A program made the position numbers and the translations under genes. From Nonomuraea cypriaca (lineage in GTDB: Bacteria > Actinomycetota > Actinomycetes > Streptosporangiales > Streptosporangiaceae), in contig NZ_JADOGI010000108.1 in assembly GCF_015645445.1 (NCBI RefSeq), positions 1-34,986 on the forward strand: DNA of 34,986 nt. Direction: 5' to 3'. Positions 7,143 through 14,742 of the stretch are shown here, in pieces; position 1 is the stretch's first letter, and the number at the start of each line of letters is the position of its first letter. The notes beneath the pieces were generated by a model. It ran no database searches, was not told the origin of the DNA, and saw nothing but the letters and a program-made list of their open reading frames with translations.

Positions 7143-8420
7143 GTGAGGCGACGACGGGTCAGCCGGGTCGCGACCATCAGCATGCATACGTCGCCGCTGG
7201 AGCAGCCGGGAACAGGTGATGCGGGCGGCATGAACGTGTACATCGTCGAGTCCGCCAAACGGCTGGCTCAGCTCGGTGTGGAGGTGGAGATCTTCACCCG
7301 GGCCACCGCCCGCGACCTGCCACCCGTGGCCGAACTCGCCCCCGGCGTCTTCGTCCGCCATCTGACCGCGGGGCCGTACGAGGAGATGGACCGGGCCGAC
7401 CTGCCCGGCCAGCTCTGCGCGTTCCTGTCGGAGGTGCTGCGCACCGAGGCCATGTACGACCCCGGCCGCTACGACGTGATCCACTCCCACTACTGGCTGT
7501 CCGGCCAGGTCGGCTGGCTGGCCAAGGAACGCTGGGGTGTGCCCCTCGTCCACACCATGCACACCATGGCCAAGGTCAAGAACCTCCTCCTCGCCGAGGG
7601 CGACAGGCCGGAGCCCCGGGCCCGCGTGGTCGGCGAGGAACAGGTCGTCGAGGTCGCCGACCGCCTCGTGGCCAACACCGTCGACGAGGCCCAGGAGCTG
7701 ATCAGCCTGTACGGCGCCCCCGAGCAACGCGTCGCCGTCGTCAACCCGGGCGTCAACCTGACCGTCTTCCAGCCCGCGTCCCAGGGCGCCGCCAGACGCC
7801 GTCTGGGCCTGCCGCAGGACGCGCACGTGCTGCTCTTCGTCGGCCGCATCCAGCCGCTCAAGGCCCCCGACGTGCTCCTGCGCGCCGCGTCCAGAATGCT
7901 CATCGACGACCCCGGCCTGCGTGGCCGCCTGGTGGTCGCCTGCGTCGGCGGCCCCTCGGGCAACGGCCTGGCCCGCCCGTCCCTCCTCGCCGACCTGGCC
8001 GCCGAACTCGGCATCTCGGACGTCGTCCGCCTCGTGCCCCCGGCGGCTCAGGAGGAGCTGGCGGACTGGTACCGCGCCGCGTCCGTCACGGTCGTCCCGT
8101 CCTACAGCGAGTCGTTCGGCCTCGTCGCCCTGGAGTCCCAGGCGTGCGGCACGCCGGTGGCCGCCGCCGCGGTGGGCGGGCTGCGCACAGCCGTACGCGA
8201 CGGGATCTCGGGTGTGCTCGTCGACGACCACGACCCGGCCACGTGGGCGGACGTGCTCCGCCGCTTGCTCGCCGCGCCCCGCAGGCGCGAGGAGCTGTCG
8301 GCGGGCGCCCGCGCGCACGCGGCCGCCTTCGGCTGGCAGGCCACGTCGTCCCGGCTGATGGAGGTGTACGCCGCCGCCGTCGCGAACCTGCACAAGACAC
8401 CGGTGGCGGTGAACCTGTAG
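7143..8420 (+). CDS. mshA: D-inositol-3-phosphate glycosyltransferase MshA
   Basis: A 425-aa GT4 glycosyltransferase catalysing the first committed step of mycothiol synthesis: UDP-GlcNAc plus 1L-myo-inositol-1-phosphate gives GlcNAc-Ins-P. It has the MshA N-terminus RVATISMHTSPLEQPGTGDAGGMNVY, the HSHYWLSGQVGW acceptor-side segment, FVGRIQPLKAPD, and the GT4 donor-site ESFGLVALESQACGTPV. I place the start at GTG 7143 because GGAGG is nine bases upstream; the frame is open a little further, to 7113. It leads a run of genes in the same order as mycobacteria (mshA, YbjN gene, gpmA). Confidence 0.96.
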   Translation: MRRRRVSRVATISMHTSPLEQPGTGDAGGMNVYIVESAKRLAQLGVEVEIFTRATARDLPPVAELAPGVFVRHLTAGPYEEMDRADLPGQLCAFLSEVLRTEAMYDPGRYDVIHSHYWLSGQVGWLAKERWGVPLVHTMHTMAKVKNLLLAEGDRPEPRARVVGEEQVVEVADRLVANTVDEAQELISLYGAPEQRVAVVNPGVNLTVFQPASQGAARRRLGLPQDAHVLLFVGRIQPLKAPDVLLRAASRMLIDDPGLRGRLVVACVGGPSGNGLARPSLLADLAAELGISDVVRLVPPAAQEELADWYRAASVTVVPSYSESFGLVALESQACGTPVAAAAVGGLRTAVRDGISGVLVDDHDPATWADVLRRLLAAPRRREELSAGARAHAAAFGWQATSSRLMEVYAAAVANLHKTPVAVNL

Positions 8421-8437
8421 CCAAGTACGTTGGTCTC

Positions 8438-8929
8438 ATGCGCGATGTCGTCGAAGCCGCGCTCAAGGCCGCGGACGTCTCCTACGACGAGCCGCGGCCA
8501 GGGGCGTTCCTGGTCAGACTCCCGGGACAGCACAAGCTCGCCACCATGACGTGGCTGATCGTGGGGGAGCGGGTGCTGCACATGGAGGCGTTCTTCTGCC
8601 GTCAGCCCGACGAGAACCACACCGAGTTCTACCGCTGGCTGCTGGGCAAGAACGGCTCGATGTACGGCGTGCACTTCTCGCTCGACCCCGTCGGCGACGT
8701 CTACCTGGTGGGCCGGGTGCCACTGGCGGCCGTCACGGAGCACGAGGTGGACCGGCTGCTCGGGTGCGTGCTGACGTACTCGGACGACTGGTTCGACCGG
8801 GCACTGGAGCTGGGCTTCGCCTCGTCGATCAGGCGGGAGTGGGAGTGGCGCGCCAAGCGGGGCGAGTCGCTGGCCAACCTCCAGGCCTTCGCCCGCTTCG
8901 CCGACCCCGCGGCATCCCGGGAACCATAG
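8438..8929 (+). CDS. YbjN domain-containing protein
   Basis: A 163-aa protein of the YbjN type, structurally related to type III secretion chaperones but of unknown biochemical role. It sits between mshA and gpmA as Rv0487 does in M. tuberculosis. The ATG at 8438 is chosen because TACGTT at 8426-8431 forms a -10 box six bases before it and no Shine-Dalgarno is present, so translation is probably leaderless. Sequence from MRDVVEAALKAADVSYDE fits the usual N-terminus. Confidence 0.85.
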   Translation: MRDVVEAALKAADVSYDEPRPGAFLVRLPGQHKLATMTWLIVGERVLHMEAFFCRQPDENHTEFYRWLLGKNGSMYGVHFSLDPVGDVYLVGRVPLAAVTEHEVDRLLGCVLTYSDDWFDRALELGFASSIRREWEWRAKRGESLANLQAFARFADPAASREP

Positions 8930-8939
8930 GATTGCCCGT

Positions 8940-9683
8940 ATGGCGACTTTGGTGCTGCTGCGGCATGGCGAGAGTGACTGGAACGCGAAAGGCCTGTTCA
9001 CCGGCTGGGTGGACGTGAGCCTGTCGGCCAAGGGCGAGGACGAGGCCCGTCGGGGCGGCAAGCTGCTCCTCGACAACGACCTGCGCCCGGACGTCGTCCA
9101 CACGAGCGTGCTGACCAGAGCCATCCAGACGGCCCAGCTGGCCCTGGGGGAGGCCGACCTGCTCTGGCTCCCGGTCAGGCGGAGCTGGCGGCTCAACGAG
9201 CGCCACTACGGCGCCCTCCAGGGCAAGAACAAGGCGCAGACCCGCGAGGAGTTCGGCGACGAGCAGTTCATGCTGTGGCGCCGCTCCTACGACGTGCCGC
9301 CGCCCCCGATGGCCGACGACGACGAATACTCCCAGGCGGGCGACCCCCGCTACGCCCTGCTCCCGCCCGAGCTGATGCCGCGGACGGAGTGCCTGAAGGA
9401 CGTGGTGGAGCGCATGCTCCCCTACTGGTACGACCAGATCGTCCCCGACCTGTCCGCCGGCCGCACCGTGCTCGTGGCCGCCCACGGCAACTCCCTGCGC
9501 GCCCTGGTCAAGCACCTCGACGGCATCAGCGACGAGAAGATCGCCGGCCTCAACATCCCCACCGGCATCCCCCTCCTGTACGAACTCGACGAGGGTTTCC
9601 GCCCGAAGCAGCCCGGCGGCCGCTACCTCGACCCGGACGCCGCCAAGGCCGCCATCGAAGCCGTCGCCAACCAGGGCCGCTGA
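8940..9683 (+). CDS. gpmA: 2,3-bisphosphoglycerate-dependent phosphoglycerate mutase
   Basis: A 247-aa cofactor-dependent phosphoglycerate mutase that interconverts 3- and 2-phosphoglycerate in glycolysis. It has LLRHGESDWN with the phosphorylated His, then GLFTGWVDVSLS, the NERHYGALQGKNK segment, and AAHGNSLRALVKHL with the second catalytic His. The length is normal. The ATG at 8940 is ten bases after the upstream stop. The position next to mshA/ybjN and near senX3-regX3 matches gpm1 (Rv0489). Confidence 0.97.
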   Translation: MATLVLLRHGESDWNAKGLFTGWVDVSLSAKGEDEARRGGKLLLDNDLRPDVVHTSVLTRAIQTAQLALGEADLLWLPVRRSWRLNERHYGALQGKNKAQTREEFGDEQFMLWRRSYDVPPPPMADDDEYSQAGDPRYALLPPELMPRTECLKDVVERMLPYWYDQIVPDLSAGRTVLVAAHGNSLRALVKHLDGISDEKIAGLNIPTGIPLLYELDEGFRPKQPGGRYLDPDAAKAAIEAVANQGR

Positions 9684-9696
9684 GCGGCGACGGACA

Positions 9697-9731
9697 CCGG
9701 CGGGCATGGCCTCAGCGCCAGAGCCCGCCGG
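9697..9731. terminator. Bidirectional hairpin between gpmA and the zinc-ribbon gene
   Basis: A perfect 9-bp stem, CCGGCGGGC at 9697-9705 with its complement at 9723-9731. It lies between convergent genes and overlaps the last codons of the minus-strand gene. Confidence 0.5.
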
Positions 9732-9960
9732 CCTCTCCCGCGCGCTTGGCGGCGGCCACGCAGTCGGGGCAGACGGGCAGGTCGACCGACCTCTGCACGG
9801 CTTCCGGCGTGGCAGGACGTATCGTGCCGAACGCCGTCAGTCCCGGCGGCAACCCGGTGGCGAGGTCGACCAGGAACGTGGTGACCTCTTTCGGGTCGTA
9901 GCTGAACTCGCGCTTGCACGCGTAGCAGTTACCGGTCTCCGTGGGCTGCTCGTCCGGCAT
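9712..9960 (-). CDS. Small zinc-ribbon-like hypothetical protein
   Basis: An 82-aa protein with two Cys pairs, CYACKREF near residue 12 and CPDC near residue 64. These probably bind one zinc ion as a zinc ribbon. The middle part (TTFLVDLATGLPPGLTAFG) is not familiar. A Shine-Dalgarno (GAGGTGAGG) precedes the ATG at 9960. It converges with gpmA and lies downstream of phoU on the same strand. The function is unknown. Conserved Cys pairs and a good ribosome site argue that it is real. Confidence 0.72.
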   Translation of the reverse strand: MPDEQPTETGNCYACKREFSYDPKEVTTFLVDLATGLPPGLTAFGTIRPATPEAVQRSVDLPVCPDCVAAAKRAGEAGGLWR

Positions 9961-10003
9961 GCGTCCTCACCTCTCCCGCACTCTAACGCCGGAGGAGGGG
10001 CCC

Positions 10004-10648
10004 CTAACTCGGGCGGGCGCCGGTCACCAGGTAGACGACGTCTCCCGCGACACGTACGGCGTGGTCGGCGTACCGTTCGTAATAGCGGCCGATCAGCGTG
10101 ATGTCGATCGCCGGCTCCACGCCGTGCTGCCAATCCTTGGCCAGAATGTTCCTGAACAGCCTCCGATGCAGCCGGTCCATCGCATCGTCGTCCTGCTCCA
10201 GCTCCAGTGCCGACTCCACGTCGCGCGAGGCCACGCAGCTGCCGGCCTTGGTGACGAGGTTCTCGGCGATCTGGCCCATCTCCAGGATCGTGGGCCGCAA
10301 CTCCGGCGGGATCGCGGAGTCGGGGTGGCGCAGGCGGGCCACCTTGGCGACGTGGACGGCGAGGTCCCCCATGCGCTCCAGGTCGGTGCCCATGCGCAAC
10401 GCCGTGATCACCATCCGCAGGTCCACCGCGACCGGCTGCTGCCTGGCCATCAGCTCGAAGATCGACGCCTCGATCTCCGTGAATATCGCGTTCACTTCCT
10501 CGTCACGGGAGATCACGCTCTCGGCCAGCTGGAGATCGGCGTCGAGGAGCGCCGTGGTGGCGCGAGAGATGGCCGAGCGGACCAGCCGGGTCATCTCCAC
10601 CAACTTGTCAGTCAGCAGGTCGAGTTCTTCATGGTACGCATCGCGCAT
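10004..10648 (-). CDS. phoU: Phosphate signalling protein PhoU
   Basis: A 214-aa PhoU homolog of two repeated three-helix bundles. The start, MRDAYHEELDLLTDKLVEMTRLV, and the repeated metal-binding pattern ExxxD (VARLRHP..ERMGDLAVHVAKV in repeat 1, ERYADHAVRVAGDVV in repeat 2) are clear. PhoU couples the Pst phosphate transporter to a histidine kinase, keeping it inactive when phosphate is plentiful. Here it is divergent from senX3-regX3, its expected partner. A -10-like TACGGT (10660-10655, minus strand) lies six bases before the ATG, so the message may be leaderless. Confidence 0.95.
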   Translation of the reverse strand: MRDAYHEELDLLTDKLVEMTRLVRSAISRATTALLDADLQLAESVISRDEEVNAIFTEIEASIFELMARQQPVAVDLRMVITALRMGTDLERMGDLAVHVAKVARLRHPDSAIPPELRPTILEMGQIAENLVTKAGSCVASRDVESALELEQDDDAMDRLHRRLFRNILAKDWQHGVEPAIDITLIGRYYERYADHAVRVAGDVVYLVTGARPS

Positions 10649-10670
10649 GTCGTCACCGTACGTGTGGATC

Positions 10671-10722
10671 GATGAACGAACCCCTACCGCCAGATGAACT
10701 TTCCGGGAAAGGGCTGTTCATC
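10671..10722. promoter_or_regulatory. PHO-box-like repeats in the phoU/senX3 divergent region
   Basis: GTTCATC occurs on the minus strand at 10677-10671 and 10699-10693, spaced 22 bp (two 11-bp units), and on the plus strand at 10716-10722. Streptomyces PhoP boxes are 11-bp direct repeats starting GTTCACC, and RegX3 is the related regulator. The minus-strand pair overlaps the expected -35 region of phoU; the plus-strand copy is upstream of the senX3 -10 box (TACCAT, 10760-10765). Binding by RegX3 is inferred. Confidence 0.55.
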
Positions 10723-10772
10723 CCCTGATGAGGGGGTCTGTCCCTGGGGAAACGCCGCCTACCATCGGAAGC

Positions 10773-11957
10773 ATGAGTGAGATGGCCATGAGCTTCGCGG
10801 CCCTGGCCGGGTTCGTGGTGGGCGCGCTGGCGATCCTGTTCTACAGAAACCAGATCGAGGCCCCCAGCAGATCGAGCGCGGCCGACGACGGGGTCGAGAC
10901 GGGAGCCGCGCTGCCGCAGGGCGTGGCGTCCGTGCTCGCCGTGCTGCCCTCGTCCGCCGTGGTGCTGGACGCCCACGACCGCGTGCTGCGCGCCAGCTCG
11001 GCCGCGCGGGCGTTCGGCCTGGTCAAGGGCGACCGCCTGATGGCCGCCGAACTGCTCGCGCTGGCCCGGCAGGTACGCCGAGACGGCGAGATCAGGGAGA
11101 GCGAGATCGACGTCGCCGGCCACAAGTTCGGCCAGGAGACCACGAACTTCGCCGTCCGCGTCGCCCCTCTCGGCTCGTACGGCCAGGTGCTGGTGCTCGC
11201 CGAGGACCAGACCGAGCGGCGCAGGGTCGAGGCCGTACGCCGTGACTTCGTCGCCAACGTCAGCCACGAGCTGAAGACCCCGGTGGGCGCGCTGAGCCTG
11301 CTGGCGGAGACCATCCAGGACGCCGCCGACGACCCGGAGGCGGTCACCCGCTTCTCCGGGCGCATGCAGCACGAGGCCGCCCGCCTCAACTACCTCGTAC
11401 AGGACCTGATCACGCTCAGCAGGATCCAGGGCGCCGAGGCCATCCCGACTCCGGGCCAGGTCTCGATCGACGAGGCCGTCAACGACGCCCTCGACCACTG
11501 CAACACCAAGGCCGCCGCCAAGGACATCGCCCTGGTCACCGGCGGCACCGAGGGCCTGCGCATCTGGGGGGACGACGAGCTGCTGGTCACCGCGCTGCGC
11601 AACCTGATCGACAACGCCGTCGCCTACAGCCCCGAGCACACCCGGGTGGTCGTCAGCGTGCGGCCCGCGGGCGACTCGGTGGAGATCAGCGTCAGCGACC
11701 AGGGCATCGGCATCCCAGAGGAGTCGCTGGAGCGCATCTTCGAGCGCTTCTTCCGGGTCGACGCCGCCAGGTCGCGCGCGACCGGCGGCACCGGGCTCGG
11801 CCTCGCCATCGTCAAGCACGTCGCCGCGGCGCACGCCGGCGAGGTGTCCGTCTGGAGCAAGGAAGGTTCCGGCTCCACGTTCACACTCCGCCTGCCCGCG
11901 TTCGGTGGCACGGCGGTGGCAGTACCACCCGCGATTCCCCTGGAGACAGCCCAATGA
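10773..11957 (+). CDS. senX3: Phosphate-sensing histidine kinase SenX3
   Basis: A 394-aa membrane-associated sensor kinase. One hydrophobic segment (MAMSFAALAGFVVGALAILFY) is at the N-terminus. It is followed by a PAS-like domain (residues about 45-155), then HisKA with phospho-acceptor His in VSHELKTPVGAL. The HATPase has an N box (LRNLIDNAVAYS), the G1 box SDQGIGIPEESLERIFERFFR and the G2 box TGGTGLGLAIVKHV. The lack of a large extracytoplasmic loop fits SenX3, which senses phosphate through PhoU. The ATG at 10773 has a -10 box TACCAT seven bases upstream, so it may be leaderless. It overlaps regX3 by four bases (ATGA). Confidence 0.94.
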   Translation: MSEMAMSFAALAGFVVGALAILFYRNQIEAPSRSSAADDGVETGAALPQGVASVLAVLPSSAVVLDAHDRVLRASSAARAFGLVKGDRLMAAELLALARQVRRDGEIRESEIDVAGHKFGQETTNFAVRVAPLGSYGQVLVLAEDQTERRRVEAVRRDFVANVSHELKTPVGALSLLAETIQDAADDPEAVTRFSGRMQHEAARLNYLVQDLITLSRIQGAEAIPTPGQVSIDEAVNDALDHCNTKAAAKDIALVTGGTEGLRIWGDDELLVTALRNLIDNAVAYSPEHTRVVVSVRPAGDSVEISVSDQGIGIPEESLERIFERFFRVDAARSRATGGTGLGLAIVKHVAAAHAGEVSVWSKEGSGSTFTLRLPAFGGTAVAVPPAIPLETAQ

Positions 11958-12646
11958 CGCGAGTTCTGGTGGTGGAGGACGAGGAGTCCTTCTCCGACGC
12001 CCTTTCCTACATGCTCCGCAAGGAGGGCTTCGAGGTGTCGGTCGCGGCGACCGGTCCCGAGGCGCTCGACACGTTCGACCGCAACGGCGCCGATCTGGTG
12101 CTGCTCGACCTGATGCTGCCGGGATTGCCGGGTACGGAGGTGTGCCGCTCGCTCAGGCAGCGCTCCAAGGTGCCGGTCATCATGCTGACGGCCAAGGACA
12201 GTGAGATCGACAAGGTCGTGGGCCTGGAGCTGGGCGCCGACGACTACGTGACCAAGCCGTTCTCCTCGCGCGAGCTCGTGGCCCGCATCCGCGCGGTGCT
12301 GCGCCGCCAGGGCGACGTCGTGGAGGAGCTGGAGACGGCCGTGCTGGCCGTCGGCCCCGTACGCATGGACGTCGACAGACACGTGGTCGCGGTACGCGGT
12401 GAGCAGGTGCAGCTGCCGCTGAAGGAGTTCGAGCTGCTGGAGGTGCTGTTGCGCAACGCCGGGCGGGTCCTCACCCGCGGCCAGCTCATCGACCGGGTCT
12501 GGGGCGCCGACTACGTGGGCGACACCAAGACCCTGGACGTCCACGTCAAGCGCCTGCGCGCGAAGATCGAAGCCGACCCGTCCAACCCGCGCTGCATCCT
12601 GACCGTGCGCGGCCTCGGCTACAAGTTCGACGCCGTCGAGGAGTGA
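11954..12646 (+). CDS. regX3: Response regulator RegX3 (OmpR family)
   Basis: A 230-aa OmpR/PhoB-type regulator. The receiver domain has acidic residues in VVEDEESF, the phosphorylated Asp in LVLLDLMLPG, and the Lys in DYVTKPFSSREL. The winged-helix domain shows LPLKEFELLEVLLRNAGRVLTRGQLIDRVWG and the C-terminal VRGLGYKFD. It is the partner of SenX3 and activates phosphate-starvation genes in mycobacteria. It is translationally coupled to senX3 by the ATGA overlap. A strong hairpin follows immediately after the stop. Confidence 0.96.
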   Translation: MTRVLVVEDEESFSDALSYMLRKEGFEVSVAATGPEALDTFDRNGADLVLLDLMLPGLPGTEVCRSLRQRSKVPVIMLTAKDSEIDKVVGLELGADDYVTKPFSSRELVARIRAVLRRQGDVVEELETAVLAVGPVRMDVDRHVVAVRGEQVQLPLKEFELLEVLLRNAGRVLTRGQLIDRVWGADYVGDTKTLDVHVKRLRAKIEADPSNPRCILTVRGLGYKFDAVEE

Positions 12647-12648
12647 GC

Positions 12649-12678
12649 CGCCCTTGCTCCGGCCGCGGAGCAAGGGCG
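12649..12678 (+). terminator. Strong hairpin terminator after regX3
   Basis: A perfect 12-bp stem, 12649-12660 with 12667-12678, whose core is CCCTTGCTCC / GGAGCAAGGG with a 6-base GC loop. No long T-run follows, as is common in high-GC actinobacteria. Confidence 0.75.
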
Positions 12679-12719
12679 CGTGCTCACCTCAGCGTGCTCA
12701 CCTCAGCGTGCTCACCTCA
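12678..12719. repeat. Three perfect 14-bp tandem repeats
   Basis: The unit GCGTGCTCACCTCA occurs three times head to tail with no mismatch, directly after the regX3 terminator and before the end of the convergent lipoprotein gene. It does not code for anything I recognise. Confidence 0.9.
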
Positions 12720-12757
12720 GCGGGCCTCTTCGGGTTCAGTGCGCCTGTCCCGCTCGC

Positions 12758-13345
12758 TCAGTGGGCCTCTTCCGCGGGGGCCGACGGCGACGGTGTCGCG
12801 GTGGGCGTGGCGGGCGGGGTGGCGTTCGGCGCCGGGGGGTAGGTCGCGAACTCGCGGCTGCGCGTGACCACAGGGACGTTCATGGACATGATCCCGGCGT
12901 TGGCGAACTGGAGGTCCAGTTTGATCGACTCGCCGCCTCTGAGGCTCTTGGGGATCGCCTCGAGCATGATCTGGGGGGCGGGCTTGCCGGTGTTCACGAG
13001 CTGGTTGCTCGGGAGCTGGATCGGGGCCGTGATCTTCACCGTGCCCATGCTCCCCGCGGAGGCCGCCTGGAGGGTGTCGGGGGTGCCGGCGGTGTTGAGG
13101 ATGTTCAGGTAGATCGGGGCGGAACCGCGCCAGGCGAGCTGGGATCCCGAGTCAGGGCCGAGGATGAACGCCTGCGGGATGTGAATGCCGCGTGAGCTGC
13201 CGTACGCGCCGTTCTCGATCAACACTTGCGCCTCGTTGGGCGCATAGGGCTTGTTGGTGGTGGCGCCGACTCCGGCCCCGCAGCCCGCGAGCACGGGGGC
13301 TGCCAAGAACGCGGCGGCTACGACATTCCAGCGACGGCTGGTCAC
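12758..13345 (-). CDS. LpqE-like putative lipoprotein
   Basis: A 195-aa lipoprotein. The signal peptide is MTSRRWNVVAAAFLAAPVLAGC with a good lipobox (LAGC), so it should be membrane anchored outside the cell. The mature part has a beta-rich domain with IYLNILNTAGTPDTLQAASA and ends in a Pro/Ala/Thr-rich tail (ATPPATPTATPSPSAPAEE). The style and its position divergent from carD match LpqE (Rv3584) beside Rv3583c. The function is unknown; a relation to copper-chaperone-like domains is possible but not shown by any Met/His cluster. The GTG start at 13345 has AAGGAG upstream. Confidence 0.8.
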   Translation of the reverse strand: MTSRRWNVVAAAFLAAPVLAGCGAGVGATTNKPYAPNEAQVLIENGAYGSSRGIHIPQAFILGPDSGSQLAWRGSAPIYLNILNTAGTPDTLQAASAGSMGTVKITAPIQLPSNQLVNTGKPAPQIMLEAIPKSLRGGESIKLDLQFANAGIMSMNVPVVTRSREFATYPPAPNATPPATPTATPSPSAPAEEAH

Positions 13346-13561
13346 GGGCGGGTTCTCCTTGGTCTGGCGCGGGTCTCGCGCATGCGCGATGGGCAGCGCC
13401 CACCATATCCACCCGAATGCATGGTCATATCCACACCCCCGCAGGTCATTCGCTATGTCGGCAAATGCGATTCATAGAGTCGAGCGCTTGTCAAGTCCCA
13501 ATATGCGGCCTTGACCTGCAGTTATGAGGATTTCACTGTTCCGGGAGGCTGTGGATGCGTG

Positions 13562-13575
13562 GTACTCTGGAGTAC
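13562..13575 (+). promoter_or_regulatory. carD promoter -10 box within a palindrome
   Basis: GTACTC and GAGTAC form a perfect dyad with a two-base spacer. TACTCT (13563-13568) inside it fits an actinobacterial -10 box, placing transcription start near 13575 and leaving a short leader with GGAAGGGG before the carD ATG. A protein bound to the dyad would block the promoter. No clear -35 was found. Confidence 0.45.
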
Positions 13576-13596
13576 AGCGGAAGGGGTACTTGTCAC

Positions 13597-14079
13597 ATGA
13601 CTTTCCAGGTCGGCGACACTGTCGTCTACCCCCACCATGGGGCTGCTCGGATCGAAGCAATCACGACGCGATCCATCAAGGGTGAGGAAAAGACCTACCT
13701 GGTGCTCAAGGTCGACAAGGGCGACCTTACCGTCCAGGTGCCAGCCGAAAACGCAGAACTCGTCGGTGTGCGCGATGTTGTCGGCCAGGAAGGCCTTGAG
13801 CGGGTTTTCGATGTCCTTCGGATGCCGCACACGGAAGAGCCGACCAACTGGTCTCGTCGCTACAAGGCCAATTTGGAGAAGCTCGCCTCCGGCGATGTGA
13901 ACAAGGTCGCCGAGGTGGTTCGGGACCTGTGGCGGAGGGACCGCGAGCGCGGGCTGTCCGCAGGCGAAAAGCGCATGCTCGCCAAGGCTCGGCAGATCCT
14001 GGTCAGTGAGCTGGCTCTGGCCGAGAAGACCAACGAGGACAAGGCCGAGGCCCTGCTCGACGAGGTTCTCAACTCCTGA
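13597..14079 (+). CDS. carD: CarD family RNA-polymerase-binding transcription regulator
   Basis: A 160-aa protein, the normal CarD length. The N-terminal RNA-polymerase interaction domain starts MTFQVGDTVVYPHHGAARIE. The C-terminal helical DNA-binding part holds NWSRRYKANLEKLASGDVNKVAEVVRDLWRRD and LSAGEKRMLAKARQILVSELALA. The conserved Trp that stabilises the open promoter complex is probably the one in VVRDLWRRD. CarD is essential in mycobacteria and tunes rRNA and housekeeping transcription. GGAAGGGG precedes the ATG at 13597; the upstream in-frame ATG at 13555 adds a non-CarD leader and is rejected. Confidence 0.96.
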   Translation: MTFQVGDTVVYPHHGAARIEAITTRSIKGEEKTYLVLKVDKGDLTVQVPAENAELVGVRDVVGQEGLERVFDVLRMPHTEEPTNWSRRYKANLEKLASGDVNKVAEVVRDLWRRDRERGLSAGEKRMLAKARQILVSELALAEKTNEDKAEALLDEVLNS

Positions 14080-14096
14080 GCGCGAATTTTCCACGG

Positions 14097-14558
14097 GTGG
14101 GCGTCGGAGTCGACGTCCACCCGTTCGCATCGGGACGCGAGCTCAACCTCGCCGGCCTGCACTGGCCGGGTGAGACCGGGCTCGACGGCCATTCCGACGG
14201 CGACGCCGCCGCGCACGCCGCGTGTGACGCGTTGCTGTCCGCCGCCGGTCTGGGTGATCTGGGCGGGCTGTTCGGCACCGCCGATCCCCGCTGGAAGGGA
14301 GCCTCGGGCGCCGACCTGCTCGCGGAGACCGCGCGCCAGGTGCGCGCCGCGGGCTACGAGATCGGCAACGTGGCCATCCAGGTGATCGGCAACCGTCCCA
14401 AGCTGGCGCCGCGTCGTACAGAGGCGGAGAAGGCTCTCAGCGCCGCCGCGGGGGCGCCTGTGAGCGTGTCCGCCACCACCACCGACGGACTCGGGCTGAC
14501 CGGCCGCGGCGAGGGGATCGCGGCGGTCGCGACCGCGCTCGTGGTCAACCTTTCCTGA
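14097..14558 (+). CDS. ispF: 2-C-methyl-D-erythritol 2,4-cyclodiphosphate synthase
   Basis: A 153-aa enzyme of the MEP isoprenoid pathway, converting CDP-ME 2-phosphate to the cyclodiphosphate. The metal site DVHPF is at the N-terminus, then LDGHSDGDAAAHAACDALL with the zinc His, FGTADPRWKGASGADLL, and the C-terminal TTTDGLGLTGRGEGIAAVA. The GTG at 14097 is the only standard start near the domain; the frame is open a few codons upstream and no Shine-Dalgarno is close, so the exact start is uncertain. It follows carD after 17 bases. ispD is not between them. Confidence 0.94.
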   Translation: MGVGVDVHPFASGRELNLAGLHWPGETGLDGHSDGDAAAHAACDALLSAAGLGDLGGLFGTADPRWKGASGADLLAETARQVRAAGYEIGNVAIQVIGNRPKLAPRRTEAEKALSAAAGAPVSVSATTTDGLGLTGRGEGIAAVATALVVNLS

Positions 14559-14597
14559 GCGCCGGGCGTCCTACTGCGGGATACGTGAGGGTGTCCT

Positions 14598-14668
14598 GGC
14601 GGGTCGTCGCCTAGCCCGCCCATGTCGGAGGCGGCGGTTCGTCACTGGCGCGGTACGGACCGCCGCCT
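14598..14668 (+). terminator. Two hairpins downstream of ispF
   Basis: First stem GGCGGG (14598-14603) with CCCGCC (14615-14620). Second stem AGGCGGCGGT (14629-14638) with its perfect complement at 14659-14668. They probably end the carD-ispF transcript. Confidence 0.55.
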
Positions 14669-14703
14669 TCCCATTGGTTGTTCACCCACTTCAGAGGGTA
14701 GGT

Positions 14704-14736
14704 CTCCCCAAAGACATGTGAACGTCTCGGGGGGAG
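14704..14736 (+). promoter_or_regulatory. Hairpin that buries the Shine-Dalgarno of the first GlsB-type gene
   Basis: CTCCCC (14704-14709) is complementary to GGGGAG (14731-14736), which is the Shine-Dalgarno six bases before the ATG at 14743. AGAC (14712-14715) pairs with GTCT (14724-14727) inside, closing an 8-base loop. The stem would block ribosome loading unless opened. Confidence 0.5.
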
Positions 14737-14742
14737 CTACAC

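Noticed and set aside
7037..8393. Minus-strand frame continuing upstream of the SDR gene
   Set aside because: It is antisense to mshA; the SDR starts at 7028-7049.
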